From positions 34,117,501-34,181,500 of the forward strand of contig CM044865.1 in assembly GCA_024500155.1 (NCBI GenBank): a stretch of DNA of 64,000 nucleotides, read 5' to 3'. The translations under genes and the position numbers were made by a program. This DNA is from Chenopodium formosanum (taxonomy: Eukaryota > Streptophyta > Magnoliopsida > Caryophyllales > Amaranthaceae). Under the pieces are notes generated by a model, which had not been told where the DNA came from, did not search any database, and saw nothing but the letters and a program-made list of their open reading frames with translations. Each line of letters starts with the position of its first letter. Within the stretch, counting starts at the first letter, position 1. Of this stretch, positions 11,348 to 22,736 are shown one piece after another.

Positions 11348-12500
11348 TGATGGGTGTCATAAATGGCACCCATTTGATGAGCATTTAGGTTGATTTCATC
11401 CTATTTTCATAGCTTTCTTGCTTAATAAATGCTTAGTTTTATGCTTTGTTGCTTAGTTTTACCTTTCCTCTCTTATTTTGTAGCTTTTGTGTATTTCGTT
11501 GGTTTTCTAGCCTTTTCTCCTTTATTTGCTCTATTTTCGTGGTTGTAGGTATTGTACGAGGTTGGGGTCTTGATATTGGTGATCTACTAAGGTGGAGAAA
11601 GCCTTTGGAGCAAGCTCACGACATTTGGAAAGCTCAAGATGCAAAGAAGTTGAAATTCCAAGTTATGGCTCTTGCGCTCTCATGTCGTGCTACCATTAAG
11701 AAGTGGTGTACCCACTAATCTAGAGATTAAGCTACTGCCAACCCTAGTGTTCATCATCACCATAATTGAGCGACCTTAGCGAACGCACGAAGCCGCGAGA
11801 ATTTCGAAGAAAGCCAGTGAAGCGCGGCCGCGCAAAACTCGGGTGCGACCGCACCACCCCTTAGCACGGGAGCACCAATGGGTGGCGCGGGCGCACCTCC
11901 CTATGGTGCGCGCGCACCTCTCTGCTGCGCGGGCGCGCCTCCCTGGGTATTTGATACTCGGTTTTTGGTGTTTTCGCGCCCCTATAAATATCTTTGTAAC
12001 CCGATTTTTTGGGCAAGTTGAGAATAAGTTTCATATTACATTTTGATCATATTCTTAGCTTAGTTGAGAGATTCTCTCTCTAGTTTTAGGGTTAGTTTTT
12101 GGAGTAGATTTTTGAGAGAGAAAGTGAGGAATTTCAATGGTGATTGAGAGATTGAAGATTAAATTGTGACAATTGTATTGGAGATCTTCTCTATTATCAA
12201 TGAGTATTTCTAAACTCTATCTCATTTATTGCTTTGTTTAATATTCATGTTTGTTTGATTTCTTTTTGATTTGTTTCGATTTTGATGTTTGATCTTTGAT
12301 TAGAGTAATTGATCTTAATAGATTGTTGATTCTTGTTTTCTATAGTTGTTTGTTTATTTGATGATGTTGTTAGAGTAGTTTGCTTGCTAGGGTGATGGTG
12401 AAGCTTATATGATGTGGTGGATTGATGTAAATTGGGGATAATTGATGGAGTTGATGATGTGATTAAATTGGTCGATTGATCATGTGCATGTGTTGATTGC
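11348..12500 (+). repeat. Left LTR (subfamily X), 3' end deleted
   Basis: It begins TGATGGGTGTCATAAATGGC with the palindrome GTGTCATAAATGGCAC at 11354-11369. It contains a GC-rich array (11818-11942), a TATA box (11983-11990) and an AT-rich U5-like half. It lacks a recognisable LTR end and primer binding site and runs straight into the gag ORF at about 12500. Confidence 0.7.
11818..11990 (+). promoter_or_regulatory. LTR-X promoter: GC-rich word array plus TATA box
   Basis: Self-complementary GC words gaagcgcggccgcgc, gggtgcgaccgcacc, ggtggcgcgggcgcacc, atggtgcgcgcgcacc and tgcgcgggcgcgcc lie at 11818-11942. TATAAATA is at 11983-11990, about 40 bp downstream. The layout is the same as in the other LTR families, with a different word. 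Confidence 0.65.
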
Positions 12501-12503
12501 ATT

Positions 12504-14036
12504 TTGATTGAGATCAAGCCTAATTTGATTGCCTTGATTGAGAGGAAACAATTCTCGGGTAGAAAGTTTGAGAGTCCTCATGAGCACCTAAAAGAGTTTG
12601 AGAAATATTGTGACACAATAAAGGCCAATGGAGTGACTCAAGAATATATTCGCCTCAAAATGTTTCCATTTTCGCTAATTGGGAGAGGTCTAGAATGGCT
12701 AGAGAAGGAGGTGCCCTCTAATTCTCTCACGACATGGGACCAAGTGACTACGGCTTTCTTGAGGAGGTTTTATAACCATAGGAAGACCGCCGAGGCTCGG
12801 TCTTTGATTCAAGGTTTTCGCCAAAAGAGTGGTGAGTCTCTAAGTGCGGCATGGGAACGATACAAAGAGCTTCAACGTCAATGCCCACACCATGGGATAC
12901 CCAAGTATCAACTCATTCACACTTTCTATGGAGGTCTCACACCTCAAAGAAGAACAAGCCTAGACGCCGCGGCCGGTGGTCCAATTATGAACAAAGGAGA
13001 GCATGAAGTGGAGTGTATTATAGAGGAAGCCGCAAAGCACAATGATGATTGGTACGAAGGAGAAAGGGATGCTACTTCTAGCAAGGGCGTTTATGCATTG
13101 GAGCAAGCCAACGCAATCAACAACCTTTCTACCCAAATCTCCAAAATGACCAAGCAAATGGATGAATTGATGAAAGAAAGGTCCAACCCTCAAGGTAATA
13201 TCTCCCCTTTAACCAAGGGAGGCAATGGTATGGATAACTCCTCCCCCTCTTCTTACAATACAATGCCCCAAGGGTGCATGTTTTGTTCTAATTGTGAAAC
13301 CTATGATCATGATACCTCTCATTGTGTCTATGCTTGTGAAGTTCAACCCCCTTCCCATGAACATGATAGTAATATGGAAAATGTCAATGCTATGAATTTT
13401 GCTCCTAGAATGGGAAATGTAGGAAACTTGAGGCCAAACTCCAATCAAATGGGGAACTGGAATCAAGGTGGAAACCGTGGTTGGAACCAAAATGGTGGTG
13501 GTTATGATAACCAATACCATGGTGAGGGAGGTGAGGCATCTTCTTCTTCTTCCTTTCCTCCTTTTGATTTCAATGCCCTTCGTAGTACCCTCGATGATAT
13601 TCGTCGAGACAATCAAGCTTCCATTGAGCAATGGGGGTACTACGCGAGGGCAAATTATGACAATCTTGTGCAAGCGGGCATTCAAGCGCCCTATGTGAAC
13701 TACCCTTACCACCCTCCTCAAGAGGGTCCGGTCAATCATTGGGGACCCTATGACCCTCAACACCCCACCCCCCCTTGCTACGCCTATTGGGAAGGTCCCA
13801 TCGACCCTACCCAACGCGTTGGCACCCCCCCATACGACCCCTATCGTCCGGGTAGGTGTGATCCGGCTTATGACCCGGCATCCGCATCCACCTCCGCTCC
13901 TTTTGATGGTAGTTGGGGTGCCCAAGGGTGGCTCTATGAGCACTTTAACCAACCCTTCCACCCTTTCATGGACACTCCCGGGTTTGATCCTAACAACCCC
14001 CCTCAACCTAGGGGGCGAGAAGATGATAACCAGTGA
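12504..14036 (+). CDS. gag: Athila-type Gag polyprotein (510 aa, N-terminus missing)
   Basis: Structural capsid/nucleocapsid protein of a Ty3/gypsy element (Retrotransposon gag, PF03732-like). Capsid homology runs through residues 10-160 (FESPHEHLKEFEKYCDTIKA, FPFSLIGRGLEWLEKE, FRQKSGESLSAAWERYKELQ). A CCHC knuckle, CX2CX4HX4C, lies at about residues 260-273 (CSNCETYDHDTSHC). The C-terminal 200 residues are low-complexity, rich in N, G, P and Y. The ORF is open throughout but begins inside the family's usual N-terminus because upstream DNA was deleted into LTR X, so the ATG at 12504 is only the first available one. It ends in TGA at 14034 with no protease or RT behind it, so the element needs enzymes in trans. 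Confidence 0.85.
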   Translation: MIEIKPNLIALIERKQFSGRKFESPHEHLKEFEKYCDTIKANGVTQEYIRLKMFPFSLIGRGLEWLEKEVPSNSLTTWDQVTTAFLRRFYNHRKTAEARSLIQGFRQKSGESLSAAWERYKELQRQCPHHGIPKYQLIHTFYGGLTPQRRTSLDAAAGGPIMNKGEHEVECIIEEAAKHNDDWYEGERDATSSKGVYALEQANAINNLSTQISKMTKQMDELMKERSNPQGNISPLTKGGNGMDNSSPSSYNTMPQGCMFCSNCETYDHDTSHCVYACEVQPPSHEHDSNMENVNAMNFAPRMGNVGNLRPNSNQMGNWNQGGNRGWNQNGGGYDNQYHGEGGEASSSSSFPPFDFNALRSTLDDIRRDNQASIEQWGYYARANYDNLVQAGIQAPYVNYPYHPPQEGPVNHWGPYDPQHPTPPCYAYWEGPIDPTQRVGTPPYDPYRPGRCDPAYDPASASTSAPFDGSWGAQGWLYEHFNQPFHPFMDTPGFDPNNPPQPRGREDDNQ

Positions 14037-16381
14037 TGCTGTGGGAACTTTTCCCTTCCCCCCCGATCTTCTCACTTGTCACTTTTGCTCGGGACGAGCA
14101 AAGGAATAGTGTGGGGGAGGATGTCCTTTTGGTTGGTTGAAGTGTACATAGGAAGGTAGAGTGGTAGGGTAGTTGCTTGCACATAAGGAGGATAGTGAGG
14201 ATAGTGGCTTTGTGGTATTGATGTGGCGTTGTGGCGGTGGTGATGATGTTGGTGATGTTGTGATGGTGATGTGATGAGATGGTGATGTTTTATGATTATT
14301 GATGTGATGATGATGATGATGTTTTATGGTTATTTTTGCTGATTTCTGATGATTTTCTTTGATGATCCCCGAGTCTTTGTAGGTGGAGATGCTCCCGAAA
14401 AAAAAAAATCCAAATTTCCCGAAACTCCAAATCCCCTTAATCCAAACTTTGTAGATAGCTTTTTATTAATTTTTCTTCTTTTTGTTTGTTTCTTTAATCT
14501 TTTTCTTTGTTTTCTAACCTTTTCTTGTTTTGTTGTAGTTTCTTTTGTTTGGCTCACCTTTATTGAAGCTTGAAGCGGAGATGTAGGACGTTAAGGAGCA
14601 ACACTAGCTCCCTTGGTGAGATTGGATAGATTACCTTGTCGTATATTTCAAGTGGCATTCGGTGAGACCTTTCCTCTCTTTCTTTTTCTTTTTCTTTGAG
14701 TGCTTAGTTTAGGTCTAGTTTAGGAAGAGTTGAATGGTTCGAGGTTGATTGATTTTGGTTCCAAGGAACCTGGGATCGTTGATGTTGATATCAACGATCA
14801 CATGTATGTCGATTGGGATTTATTTGATTTACATGCCTCGATTATGAACCTTTTTAATTTCTTCCTCCCTTTTGTGTGTTTTTCTTGTTCTCTTTTGTGT
14901 AACGAGCATGACTAAGACAAGTTGAAACATTTTTTATGTGGATTTGCTTATTCATTTGGATTCAAGAATTTATGTGCCTTTTTTATGACATGGCTTTGAA
15001 TGCTTACCTTCCTAGTTGATGAGGGTTTAAACGGTTTAAGAATGCTTAAGGTTGAATTAGACACATTGTAAGCTAAGGTAGCCCGGTTTAGAACTCTTGA
15101 TGACGTTTGAACCCCTTAGTTCACGGGAAAGTGGTAAGATGGTGTTGCTCTCCGTAGTGAATAGGATTCCCTAGGTTGGTATTTGCTTATTTTTATCCCG
15201 TGTGAGCGTCATTTGTTCTAGCCTTCATCACTCTTGTGAGCGGCGTTTTGGATCCTTAACTACGCATGTCTTAATCTTTGTGTTGGTATTTAGCTCCCGA
15301 GATCGTGACCAAACAACTTTAAAGGAGGAAGAGGGCATTTCTTCTCATTTTTCTTTGTTTTCTTTGTGTTTTGTTACAAATTTGGTTTTCATTTTTACAT
15401 CCACCCACTTGCTAACCAACTTGGGCCTCATTCCCCTTTCTTGATCTAGTCATATTACAAACCTATCGGCCTATGTTCTACCAACCCTTGTAGTTAGTGA
15501 AGCATTGGTTTTTGAGGTTCGAATTCGAGAGTGTTGGTTTTAGGGCAAGAAAGTTGTGAATATTGGTTCAAGTGAGATTTTAAAAGTTGTTCATGAAAGG
15601 AAATATATGCAAAAAGTTTGTGAGGAAAGATGCAATGTATGAAGTTCAAAATAAAAAATAAAAAATAAAAAAATAAAAAAAAAGGGGGGGGGGGAAGGAA
15701 GAGGAAGAGGAAATGATGAGAGAAATGAAGTAATGTTATGAAATTTTGTATTGAAGGTTGTAATTTGAATTTAGGTTCAATTCTTAGGTGGTTCTTAAGA
15801 GATGGTCACTCTTTTGCTTCACTTAGGATTTGCCACCAAAAATTTTCAAATTAATTCCCAACCTTAACCCTTATCCATGACATTACAACCCAAGTTAAGA
15901 CCCTTGGACTTGGAGAAGTGCGGTCAAAGAACGGTGGAGGGAGATAAATTTCAACCCTATGGAAAGAGTGTGCATAGTTGAGATGTCGGGATAACCTCAT
16001 GACTCCACAATAAATTTATTTTTCCGGTTCCCTCGAGGAACCATGAGGAGCTAACTTGGGGATGATTTGAAGCTAGTGTAGAGAACGCTGACCGTCTTGG
16101 TTGGAGCTAGGGCAGAGGATGAAATCATTAGTTCTCTACGCTTAGCTTAGGTTTGTCTCCCTCAACCATGAGCATCTTAGAACGTGTTCCCCCTCTTTGA
16201 GTTGAGAAAAGTAAGCATTATTTGATACATGTCCCTATGTTAGAGTCCATTTGGAGCATTTCCCATCGTGAAACTAGATTGATTTTCTTAACCCTTGTCA
16301 TATTATGCTTGTTGTGTGTGTTGTCTTTTTGTTTTAGTATTCCTTGCTTGAGGACAAGCAAAAGGCAAGTGTGGGGGATTT
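14037..16381 (+). other. Long non-coding 3' region of the gag-only Athila-like element
   Basis: 2.3 kb without a credible ORF. Parts of it (about 14340-16380) align with 33800-35739 of element D and more weakly with 1-1658 and 55627-57268. Shared blocks include cttcatcac..gtgagcgg (15225), the aaagaacggtggagggag block near 15930, and gcttgaggacaagcaaaagg (16346). It ends in a polypurine tract gtgtggggga (16369-16378) before the LTR. An adenine/guanine-rich stretch lies at 15645-15720. Confidence 0.75.
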
Positions 16382-17848
16382 TGATGAGTGACATTTATGC
16401 CACTCTTTTATCCTTTTTCTCTAAGGATTCTCCCCTCGTTTGCACTTGTTTGGCCCTCTTTCTAAGCATTTTTACTTAGTTTTGCTTTCTCTTTTCTTTC
16501 TCCTTTATCTTCTCTTTTCTTAGTCTTCCCGCTTTGTTCTTACTGTGCTTTTCATGCTTATGCTTTGTAGGAACCATCGAGATTTTCAAGAGAAGGAAGC
16601 TAAGCTCAAAGGAGGCTAGAGGAAGCATGATTCAGAAGAGGTTCGGCCGAACCAAGGTGTGGCCGAACCTGCTCAGTGGTTCGGCCGAACTTCGAGGCAG
16701 GGGCAAGATGAAAATTGGCAGTTTTGCAGGAGTGGCCGAACCGCAGGAGTTCGACCAGACCAGGATCAGGGAGGTTCGACCGAACTTACCCGTGGTTCGG
16801 CCGAACCTACCCTGTAGTCCGGCCGAACCTTCTCATTTGTTCGGTCGAACCTCTCCTTTTGTCAGCTGACTCTGTACGGACTATATAAGTCCCTTTTTTA
16901 GAACGTTTTAGGGGGATTAACTTAATTTTAATTTTCTACATTTTTTTAGCTTAATCTAGAGAGAGAAACTTCATTAGTAGAGAGAGAAAGTGTGGATATC
17001 TATTGATGAACTTGGATATTGAAGAAGGTGCTTGATTGAATCTTTGTAAATCTTCATCTTCAATTAATGAGCAATCTCTTACTCTCTTTCTTTACTTTTG
17101 TATCTAGTTTTGTTTGCTTATTTTGATTTTCCTTCTTTGCTTATTGATCATGTTAATGCTTATTGATTTGATGATTGATATTGTCTTCAATATGATTTGT
17201 GAGTAGTCACCTAGCCAAGGGTGAGGGGATGGTGTAGTTGTTAATTGATTCATGCTTATGATGTTGGGGTTATGTTAATGGTGATTAAAGTCTTTGTATG
17301 CTTTATATTCTTTGGTCTTTCTTGCAAGTGCACATTGTTAGTTGATCAAAGATGAGTCTTTACTAACAAGTAACGGAAGTTGACTTAGTTGAGATTCATT
17401 ACTATCGATAATTCTTTGTTTGCACCTTCTAATATATGGTTCTAATGCGGAAACATAGAGGCTATGTTAGGAGAAATTGATTAACCCCGGAAGGCGGTTA
17501 GATCGAGCTTTATTTCGATATTCTTGCATGCTTAGTTTACCATTGCTTTGCTTCTGTGTTATTGCATGATCAAGTGACGTATACATCTACCCACTTCCCT
17601 TGGTGTTTAGTTATATTGATCTTTAATCATTCTTAATCCTTAGTTTAATCTCTTAGTTATTCATACTTCTTGTCCCGAGATAGTTTAAAGTTTTAAGTAG
17701 TGAATGCGGTGTTTATGCATGTCTCCTTGTGGTTCGACCCCTCTATTTACCCTATACACGTATTAGGTTGGTAGAGCGTTATAAATTAATTTGACTTAGG
17801 TGTAGTCGCTCGACGACACGATTATTGCCTTGTTAGTAATTTATTCAA
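16382..17848 (+). repeat. Right LTR (subfamily Y), about 1.47 kb
   Basis: It starts TGATGAGTGACATTTATGCC right after the polypurine tract, with palindrome GTGACATTTATGCCAC at 16388-16403. It holds the GGTTCGGCCGAACC array (16643-16850), a TATA box (16882-16888), and the purine-rich agagagaaa leader typical of these LTRs. It ends near ttattcaa (17848) where Tat-A pol resumes. The exact last base is uncertain by one or two positions. Confidence 0.8.
16643..16888 (+). promoter_or_regulatory. LTR-Y promoter: nine GGTTCGGCCGAACC-type palindromes plus TATA box
   Basis: The 12-base palindrome GTTCGGCCGAAC appears intact three times, with close variants (gtggccgaacc, ggttcgaccgaact, agtccggccgaacc, tgttcggtcgaacc) filling out about nine sites between 16643 and 16850. 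TATATAA is at 16882-16888. Copies are irregularly spaced, unlike a tandem repeat, and each is its own reverse complement. Confidence 0.7.
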
Positions 17849-19862
17849 GAATGGCCAACTTTGATTGTTGAATAAATTACACACATTACCCATTTGTCAT
17901 CTTGTGTCATGAGAATCTCTTTATCCGGAAGATGAGTAGTTTCTTCATGACTTGTTTGAATTGGATGTTGTGCTAGAAAGTCGCAAATTACCTTTCCTTT
18001 CATTGATATTTCAGGAATATATTTTAACTCAAATTCGCCAAACATCACCAACCACTTAGATATCCTTCCTTGTATGGGTGGTTGTTCAAACAAATACTTT
18101 GTCGGATTTTGTTGAGAAATCACATGAGTAGTGTGTGCCAACATATAATGTCGTAATTTTTTTGTTGCCCACACTAATGATAGGCTTGTCTTTTCCAAGG
18201 TGCTATATTTTGTTTCATATTGTATGAATTTTTTACTTATGTAATATATTACACGCTCGACTTTTTCTACCACTTGTGGTAACATGGCACCTGTGGCTGT
18301 GTCTGTAACTATAATATATAGCCTAAGAGGTAGTTAGGGTACTGGTGGTGCTAAATTTGGTGGAATTTTGAGATAATCTTTGATTTTCTCAAAGGCCTTT
18401 TGGCATTGATCGTCTCATTCATGTTTCTCCTCTTTTTTCAATTTTTTAAATATTAGCTCACAAGTCATAGTCAATTTGTTGATAAATCGACTAATGTATT
18501 GTAGTTTGCCAAAGAATCCCCTAATTTAATTTTCTGTATGAGGGAAGGCATGTCAACAATTGCCTTTATTTTAGAGGGATCGATCTCGATGCCACGTGTG
18601 CTTACTACGTATCCGAGTAACTTACCAGAAGTTACTCCGAAGGCACATTTTGGTGGATTCAATCGCATTTTGTATTCTTTTATGCGAGTGAAAAATTTGC
18701 GTAAAGCTTTTATATGTCCGATTCTATCTTTGGACTTCACGATCATGTCATCCACATACACTTCTATTTCTTTATGCATCATATCATGCAAGAGAGTCAT
18801 GGTCGTTCTTTGGTACGTAGCTCATACATTTTTTAAACCGAATGACATGATTGTGTAGTAATACGTACCCAAAGGATTAATAAAGCATGTCTTTTCTTCG
18901 TCTTCTTTTGCCATTAAAATTTGGTTGTAACCTGCGTATCCATACATAAAAGATAACATCGCATGTTCAGTCGTGTTATCTACCAATATATTAATATGTG
19001 GAAGAAGAAAATCATCTTTAGGGCTAGCTTTATTAAGGTCCCTAAAGTTTACACACATGTGAACTCGTCCATCCTTTTTAGGGACTTGGACGATGTTCGC
19101 TACCAATTCTGGGTAATTACATATGCGAATAAAACCTGCGTCTAATTGTTTTTGTACTTCTTCTTTTATTTTTAATGCGACATCAGGTTTCATTCGTTGA
19201 AGTTTTTGTTTTACTGGTTTAGAGGTAGGGTTCAAGGGAATGGTATGTTCCGCAATTTCCCTATTTATTCCAGGCATGTCCTTGTATGACCAAGCAAAGA
19301 CATCTTCGAATTCTTTGAGCGTCGATATGAGGGTCGATCGCTCTTCCGGATTTAGAGTTAAGCCAATTTTGACTTCTCTTTTATTTTCATTAGTTCCTAT
19401 ATTAACTATTTCAGTTTCTTCAATGATAGGGTTCTTTTGTTCTCGTCCATTCATTAGTTCAACCAATTTATTAATGTTGTCATCTTCGTTAGATTGATTG
19501 TTATAGCATTCGAAAGATTCAAGAGAAGGCATATGCTCGGAAATAAAGCTCATATTATTAAAATCAAAAGAGAGTACATCAAGAGAAGAATCCTTTTTGG
19601 GATCTTCGTCCTTAGAACTAGAAAATAAAGACTCAGTAATGGCCAAAAGGCCTAGATTTTCAGCTTCCCTTGAGTCTGTAATAGATTCATCGTCCGATTT
19701 TTCAAACATCTTCCCTTCGCTTGTGACGATTTCCAGCTTATTGCCTTTGTGATTGGTCCATTTGAAAGATATCCTCCATCCATGCTCAAAATTTTCATTT
19801 GAAACGGTGATCAACGAGGTTGGGTCAAAAGCTTCATTTTGAATGGCGTTTTGATTGGTCAT
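17849..19862 (-). pseudogene. pol: Tat-A pol 5' part: reverse transcriptase and RNase H, degraded
   Basis: The RT N-terminal half (19862-18822) has EEVQKQLDAGFIRICNYPEL, VNFRDLNKASPKDDFLLPHI and EEKTCFINPLGTYYYTIMSF. The metal-binding Asp of motif A is Tyr (SFMYGYAGYNQI), so this copy is inactive. The C-terminal half (18800-18471) holds the catalytic YVDDM and the MRLNPPKCAFGV block, in another frame. RNase H (18285-17849) has FIQYETKYSTLEKTSLSLVW and KVICDFLAQHPIQ, then runs into the start of the second RNase H, where the nested element entered. It is broken by frameshifts near 18820 and in 18290-18470. Confidence 0.88.
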
Positions 19863-19886
19863 TGTTGCGACATGATTTTGCTCTAG

Positions 19887-21278
19887 TCAAAATAGCAAGT
19901 TAAATGCTTGCCCATCATAGCACCCTGGAATTTGGTGTTTTGATTTAACGATACAAAGATCGTCATCCAAGAAGTAGCAATCATGAAATATTTCAAATCC
20001 AGGCTTCTTGATTTCTTCAAGAACTAAGGGTTCTAGAAAGTCGTAGCATGGGTAATCTTCTTGTTCCCTAATGAATTGCCCATTAAGGGTTTTTTGATAG
20101 GATGGGAGTAAAGTGATTATCCCTTTCTTATTATTATCTCTACGTGCTTTGTTTTTTGTATCGTGAGATTCCAATTCTTCTTTTGTTGGTTTATATCCCA
20201 ATCCAAAGGAGAGGCTTTTATTTGGGATAGGAAGTAAGAGATATTTCTTCATTCCTATTCCCAAAGGCATCCCAGGAAAGTAACTACTCTTGAGTAAGAT
20301 GTTGTTTACTATCCGAGAGGAATATGGATCAAGCTTGAATGGTTCTTCAAAGTCTTCATCCATTTCAATTGCAAAGATTGGTTCCACGACGAATCTCCAC
20401 ATGTCCTCTTCATCATTATCATGGTTTATTTCTAAGAGTGACTGATCATTTATTGCTATTTTGAGTGGAGAAGCATGTATAGTCATAGGAAGCTCTTGAT
20501 AGTTCAACCTAGTCATTTGATGAAGTGAAGATGGTATTGCACAAATCTCATGTATCCAAGGACGTCCAAGTAAAAGGTTGAATGTAGGTTTTATGTCCAT
20601 GGCATGGAATTCAACCATCTTTTGAATTAGGCCTGTAGTAATTGGTCGCTTAACAATTCCACACACCGATCTTCTCGAATTGTCATAGGCCCTAATGCTT
20701 TGTGTTGTTGATTGAAAATCTTTTTCTTGATTTAGGCCTAAGTATTTTTCCATACGTAATGGGCATACGTTTACAGCTGACCCATTGTCTACCAAAGTTA
20801 GAGAGATATTGTACCCCTTGCACCCCACAGGTAAGTATAATGCATTGTTGTGGGTAGTGTGTTTTGAAGGCAAATCATCATTAGTGAAAATGATTGATTT
20901 TTTGGATTTCTTGCTAGTAAGAAAGCTAACGAGATCCTGGGAGGTTGTGTCTGTGCTTACAGACAAAGTCGTTAGAGCGTTCATGAGAGAATTCCTATAT
21001 TCTTTAGAAGTATTTAGGAGTTCCCAAATGCTAACATTCGCCTTGGATTGGCGAAGTTGTTTGACCAATGGATCTTCCACCTCACGTGGAGGTGGTATTG
21101 GATTTTGTACTTGACCTTGAGTTTGATTTTGTGTGGTCGAAGATCCATTTGGTGGTGGTGCTTGGTAGACTCGCCCAGAACGAGTTAAATGATCTATCTC
21201 ATTTCGGTTAGTTGTAGAACTCGCAAACCAACTTTCTTCTAGAGGCTTTGGATATGCCTCAATTTCAAGATGTTCCAT
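19887..21278 (-). CDS. Tat-A protease-region protein (463 aa ORF)
   Basis: An open 463-residue frame with an aspartic-protease-like domain. The active-site-like string LVDNGSAVNVCP is at about residues 162-173, and the flap/GRP block NLLLGRPWIH at about 235-245, followed by IPSSLHQ. DNGS in place of the usual DTGS is common in this branch of plant Ty3/gypsy elements as I know it. The N-terminal 130 residues are a charged, P/Q/T-rich linker. In an intact element this would be part of gag-pro-pol; here stops separate it from gag (21327) and RT (19862). Confidence 0.75.
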   Translation of the reverse strand: MEHLEIEAYPKPLEESWFASSTTNRNEIDHLTRSGRVYQAPPPNGSSTTQNQTQGQVQNPIPPPREVEDPLVKQLRQSKANVSIWELLNTSKEYRNSLMNALTTLSVSTDTTSQDLVSFLTSKKSKKSIIFTNDDLPSKHTTHNNALYLPVGCKGYNISLTLVDNGSAVNVCPLRMEKYLGLNQEKDFQSTTQSIRAYDNSRRSVCGIVKRPITTGLIQKMVEFHAMDIKPTFNLLLGRPWIHEICAIPSSLHQMTRLNYQELPMTIHASPLKIAINDQSLLEINHDNDEEDMWRFVVEPIFAIEMDEDFEEPFKLDPYSSRIVNNILLKSSYFPGMPLGIGMKKYLLLPIPNKSLSFGLGYKPTKEELESHDTKNKARRDNNKKGIITLLPSYQKTLNGQFIREQEDYPCYDFLEPLVLEEIKKPGFEIFHDCYFLDDDLCIVKSKHQIPGCYDGQAFNLLF

Positions 21279-21326
21279 GAGTTGTGCTTAATTACATTGT
21301 TCATCCAAGGAGAGATTCAATAATTC

Positions 21327-22736
21327 TTACGACTTCCCCAAGAAAGGATCCCAATCAAGCGCTCCATTTGTTTCATTTTGTAAACAAGATGGAGGTAGGA
21401 CAACGGCATACTTAGAGACATATAAGTCTTGAAAGTCTTCGTCCCATAGTCCACATACTTCATTAGTTGCCCTTATGAGTATTGTGGATAGAGGTTCTCC
21501 TATAGGTATGATATAGTTCAAAGGATTGAACGTATCACATCCCATATGGTCCTCATCGATGTGATACACCCCTAAGGGGGATGCATTATTGGTAGGTTTA
21601 GGCGTGGGAATTCTATCATTGTCTACTAAATCTTGTATTTTGTGCTTTAAAACATAGCAACGTTCAGTATCATGTCCAACGCCTCTATAATAAGCACAAT
21701 AAGCACTACCATTCCATTGAGGAAATCTTCTTTCTGGTGGAGTGGGTTGTGTTGGTCTTGTTGGCGCAAGTAAGCCTTTTTCATTTAACTTTTCTGACAA
21801 TTCTTTATAGCTTACAAGAAATGGAGTACATTTTCTTTCTTATGTCCATCTTTTTCTAGGATCATCATATCAGTTTGTGTTATTGTATTGCGTGGAAGTC
21901 GCAAATACGTCAATAAAGGATGATGCATTATCATTCTCCTTCTTTTAGTTAGTCTTAGGTTGATGATGATGATGAGGTTTGTTTGCTTTTTCTTTAGCAA
22001 GATCATCTTCAATCCTATAAGCCACAGAATAGACCTTTTGAAAAGTGTCTAGACCAAGGTAACGTAGATGTTTGTTGTACTTTTCATGATAGTTGCCAAT
22101 GAATTTTTATACTAACTCGGGTTTAGGAGGCCTTTGGGCAAGGTGGGCCGCCTTTTCTCGCCATCTACAATAGAAAGCAAGGAAACCATCATCGTCGCCT
22201 TGCTTAAGCATCTCGAGTTCACGTAAAGTTGACTCAAAATCTACATTACTCTCATATTAGGTGATGAAAGCCGAAACTACATCATCCCATGTTGCCTTGA
22301 ATTTTGGCTCTAGCCCATAGTACCACTCTCTTGCGGTTGGGTCTAGGGATAAAGGGAAAGTCAAAGCATAAAGCTTAGGATCAACTCCCTTTAATGACAT
22401 AGTGCTAGTAAGACACATTAAATGATTTTGTGGATTATTAGTCACCTTAAATATTGGCAAGTCCGTAGCTACGAACTTTTTTGGTAAAGCAAGTCCTGGG
22501 GGAGGAGCAAACTTTTTTGCGTCAAAGTACTTGTTCCCCATTGTAGAACGAAGAACTAGCTTCTTCAACGACTTTTCTTTGATGGAAAATTGTTCCATCT
22601 TTTCTTGTAAGGCTAAAGTTTCAGCTTTTTTCTTTTCATCCTTTTCTATTTTCTTGATTCTTCTCTCCTCATCCTCTTGAGCCTTTTCCTCTCTCAAACG
22701 AAGAATCTCTTGTTGAAATTCTTCGATGGATGGCAT
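21327..22736 (-). pseudogene. gag: Tat-A gag, broken
   Basis: The N-terminal part (22736-22257, MPSIEEFQQEILRLREE) has a charged coiled-coil-like start followed by capsid homology (PLSLDPTAREWYYGLEP). A stop near 22258 and further stops interrupt the next 450 bases, where capsid residues remain legible (FYCRWREKAAHL, FIGNYHEKYNKHL). The C-terminal part (21800-21327) holds a knuckle-like CAYYRGVGHDTERC and KHKIQDLVDN, a block typical of this lineage. Gag precedes protease in the normal order. Confidence 0.8.

Larger units (their letters stand above)
11348..17848 (+). mobile_element. Athila-like gag-only element with non-matching LTRs, nested in Tat-A
   Basis: This 6.5-kb insertion splits the second RNase H of Tat-A. 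Flanking bases ggatg (11343-11347) and gaatg (17849-17853) look like a 5-bp target duplication with one mismatch, and the host frame runs on across it. The left LTR (11348-about 12500) and right LTR (16382-17848) share the terminal TGATG..GTG.CAT..ATG.CAC pattern but differ elsewhere, so they belong to two subfamilies. The inside holds one gag ORF (12504-14036) and 2.3 kb of non-coding DNA, with no pol. The left LTR is fused directly to gag, with its end, PBS and gag start deleted. Probably an inter-element recombinant. Confidence 0.7.

Noticed and set aside
12245..12517. 90-aa minus-strand ORF rich in S, T, N and Q
   Set aside because: Composition artefact of TTG/GAT-rich LTR DNA, with no homology seen.
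13209..14075. 288-aa minus-strand ORF
   Set aside because: Shadow of the gag reading frame on the other strand; no domain and no start context, while the plus strand has clear Gag homology.
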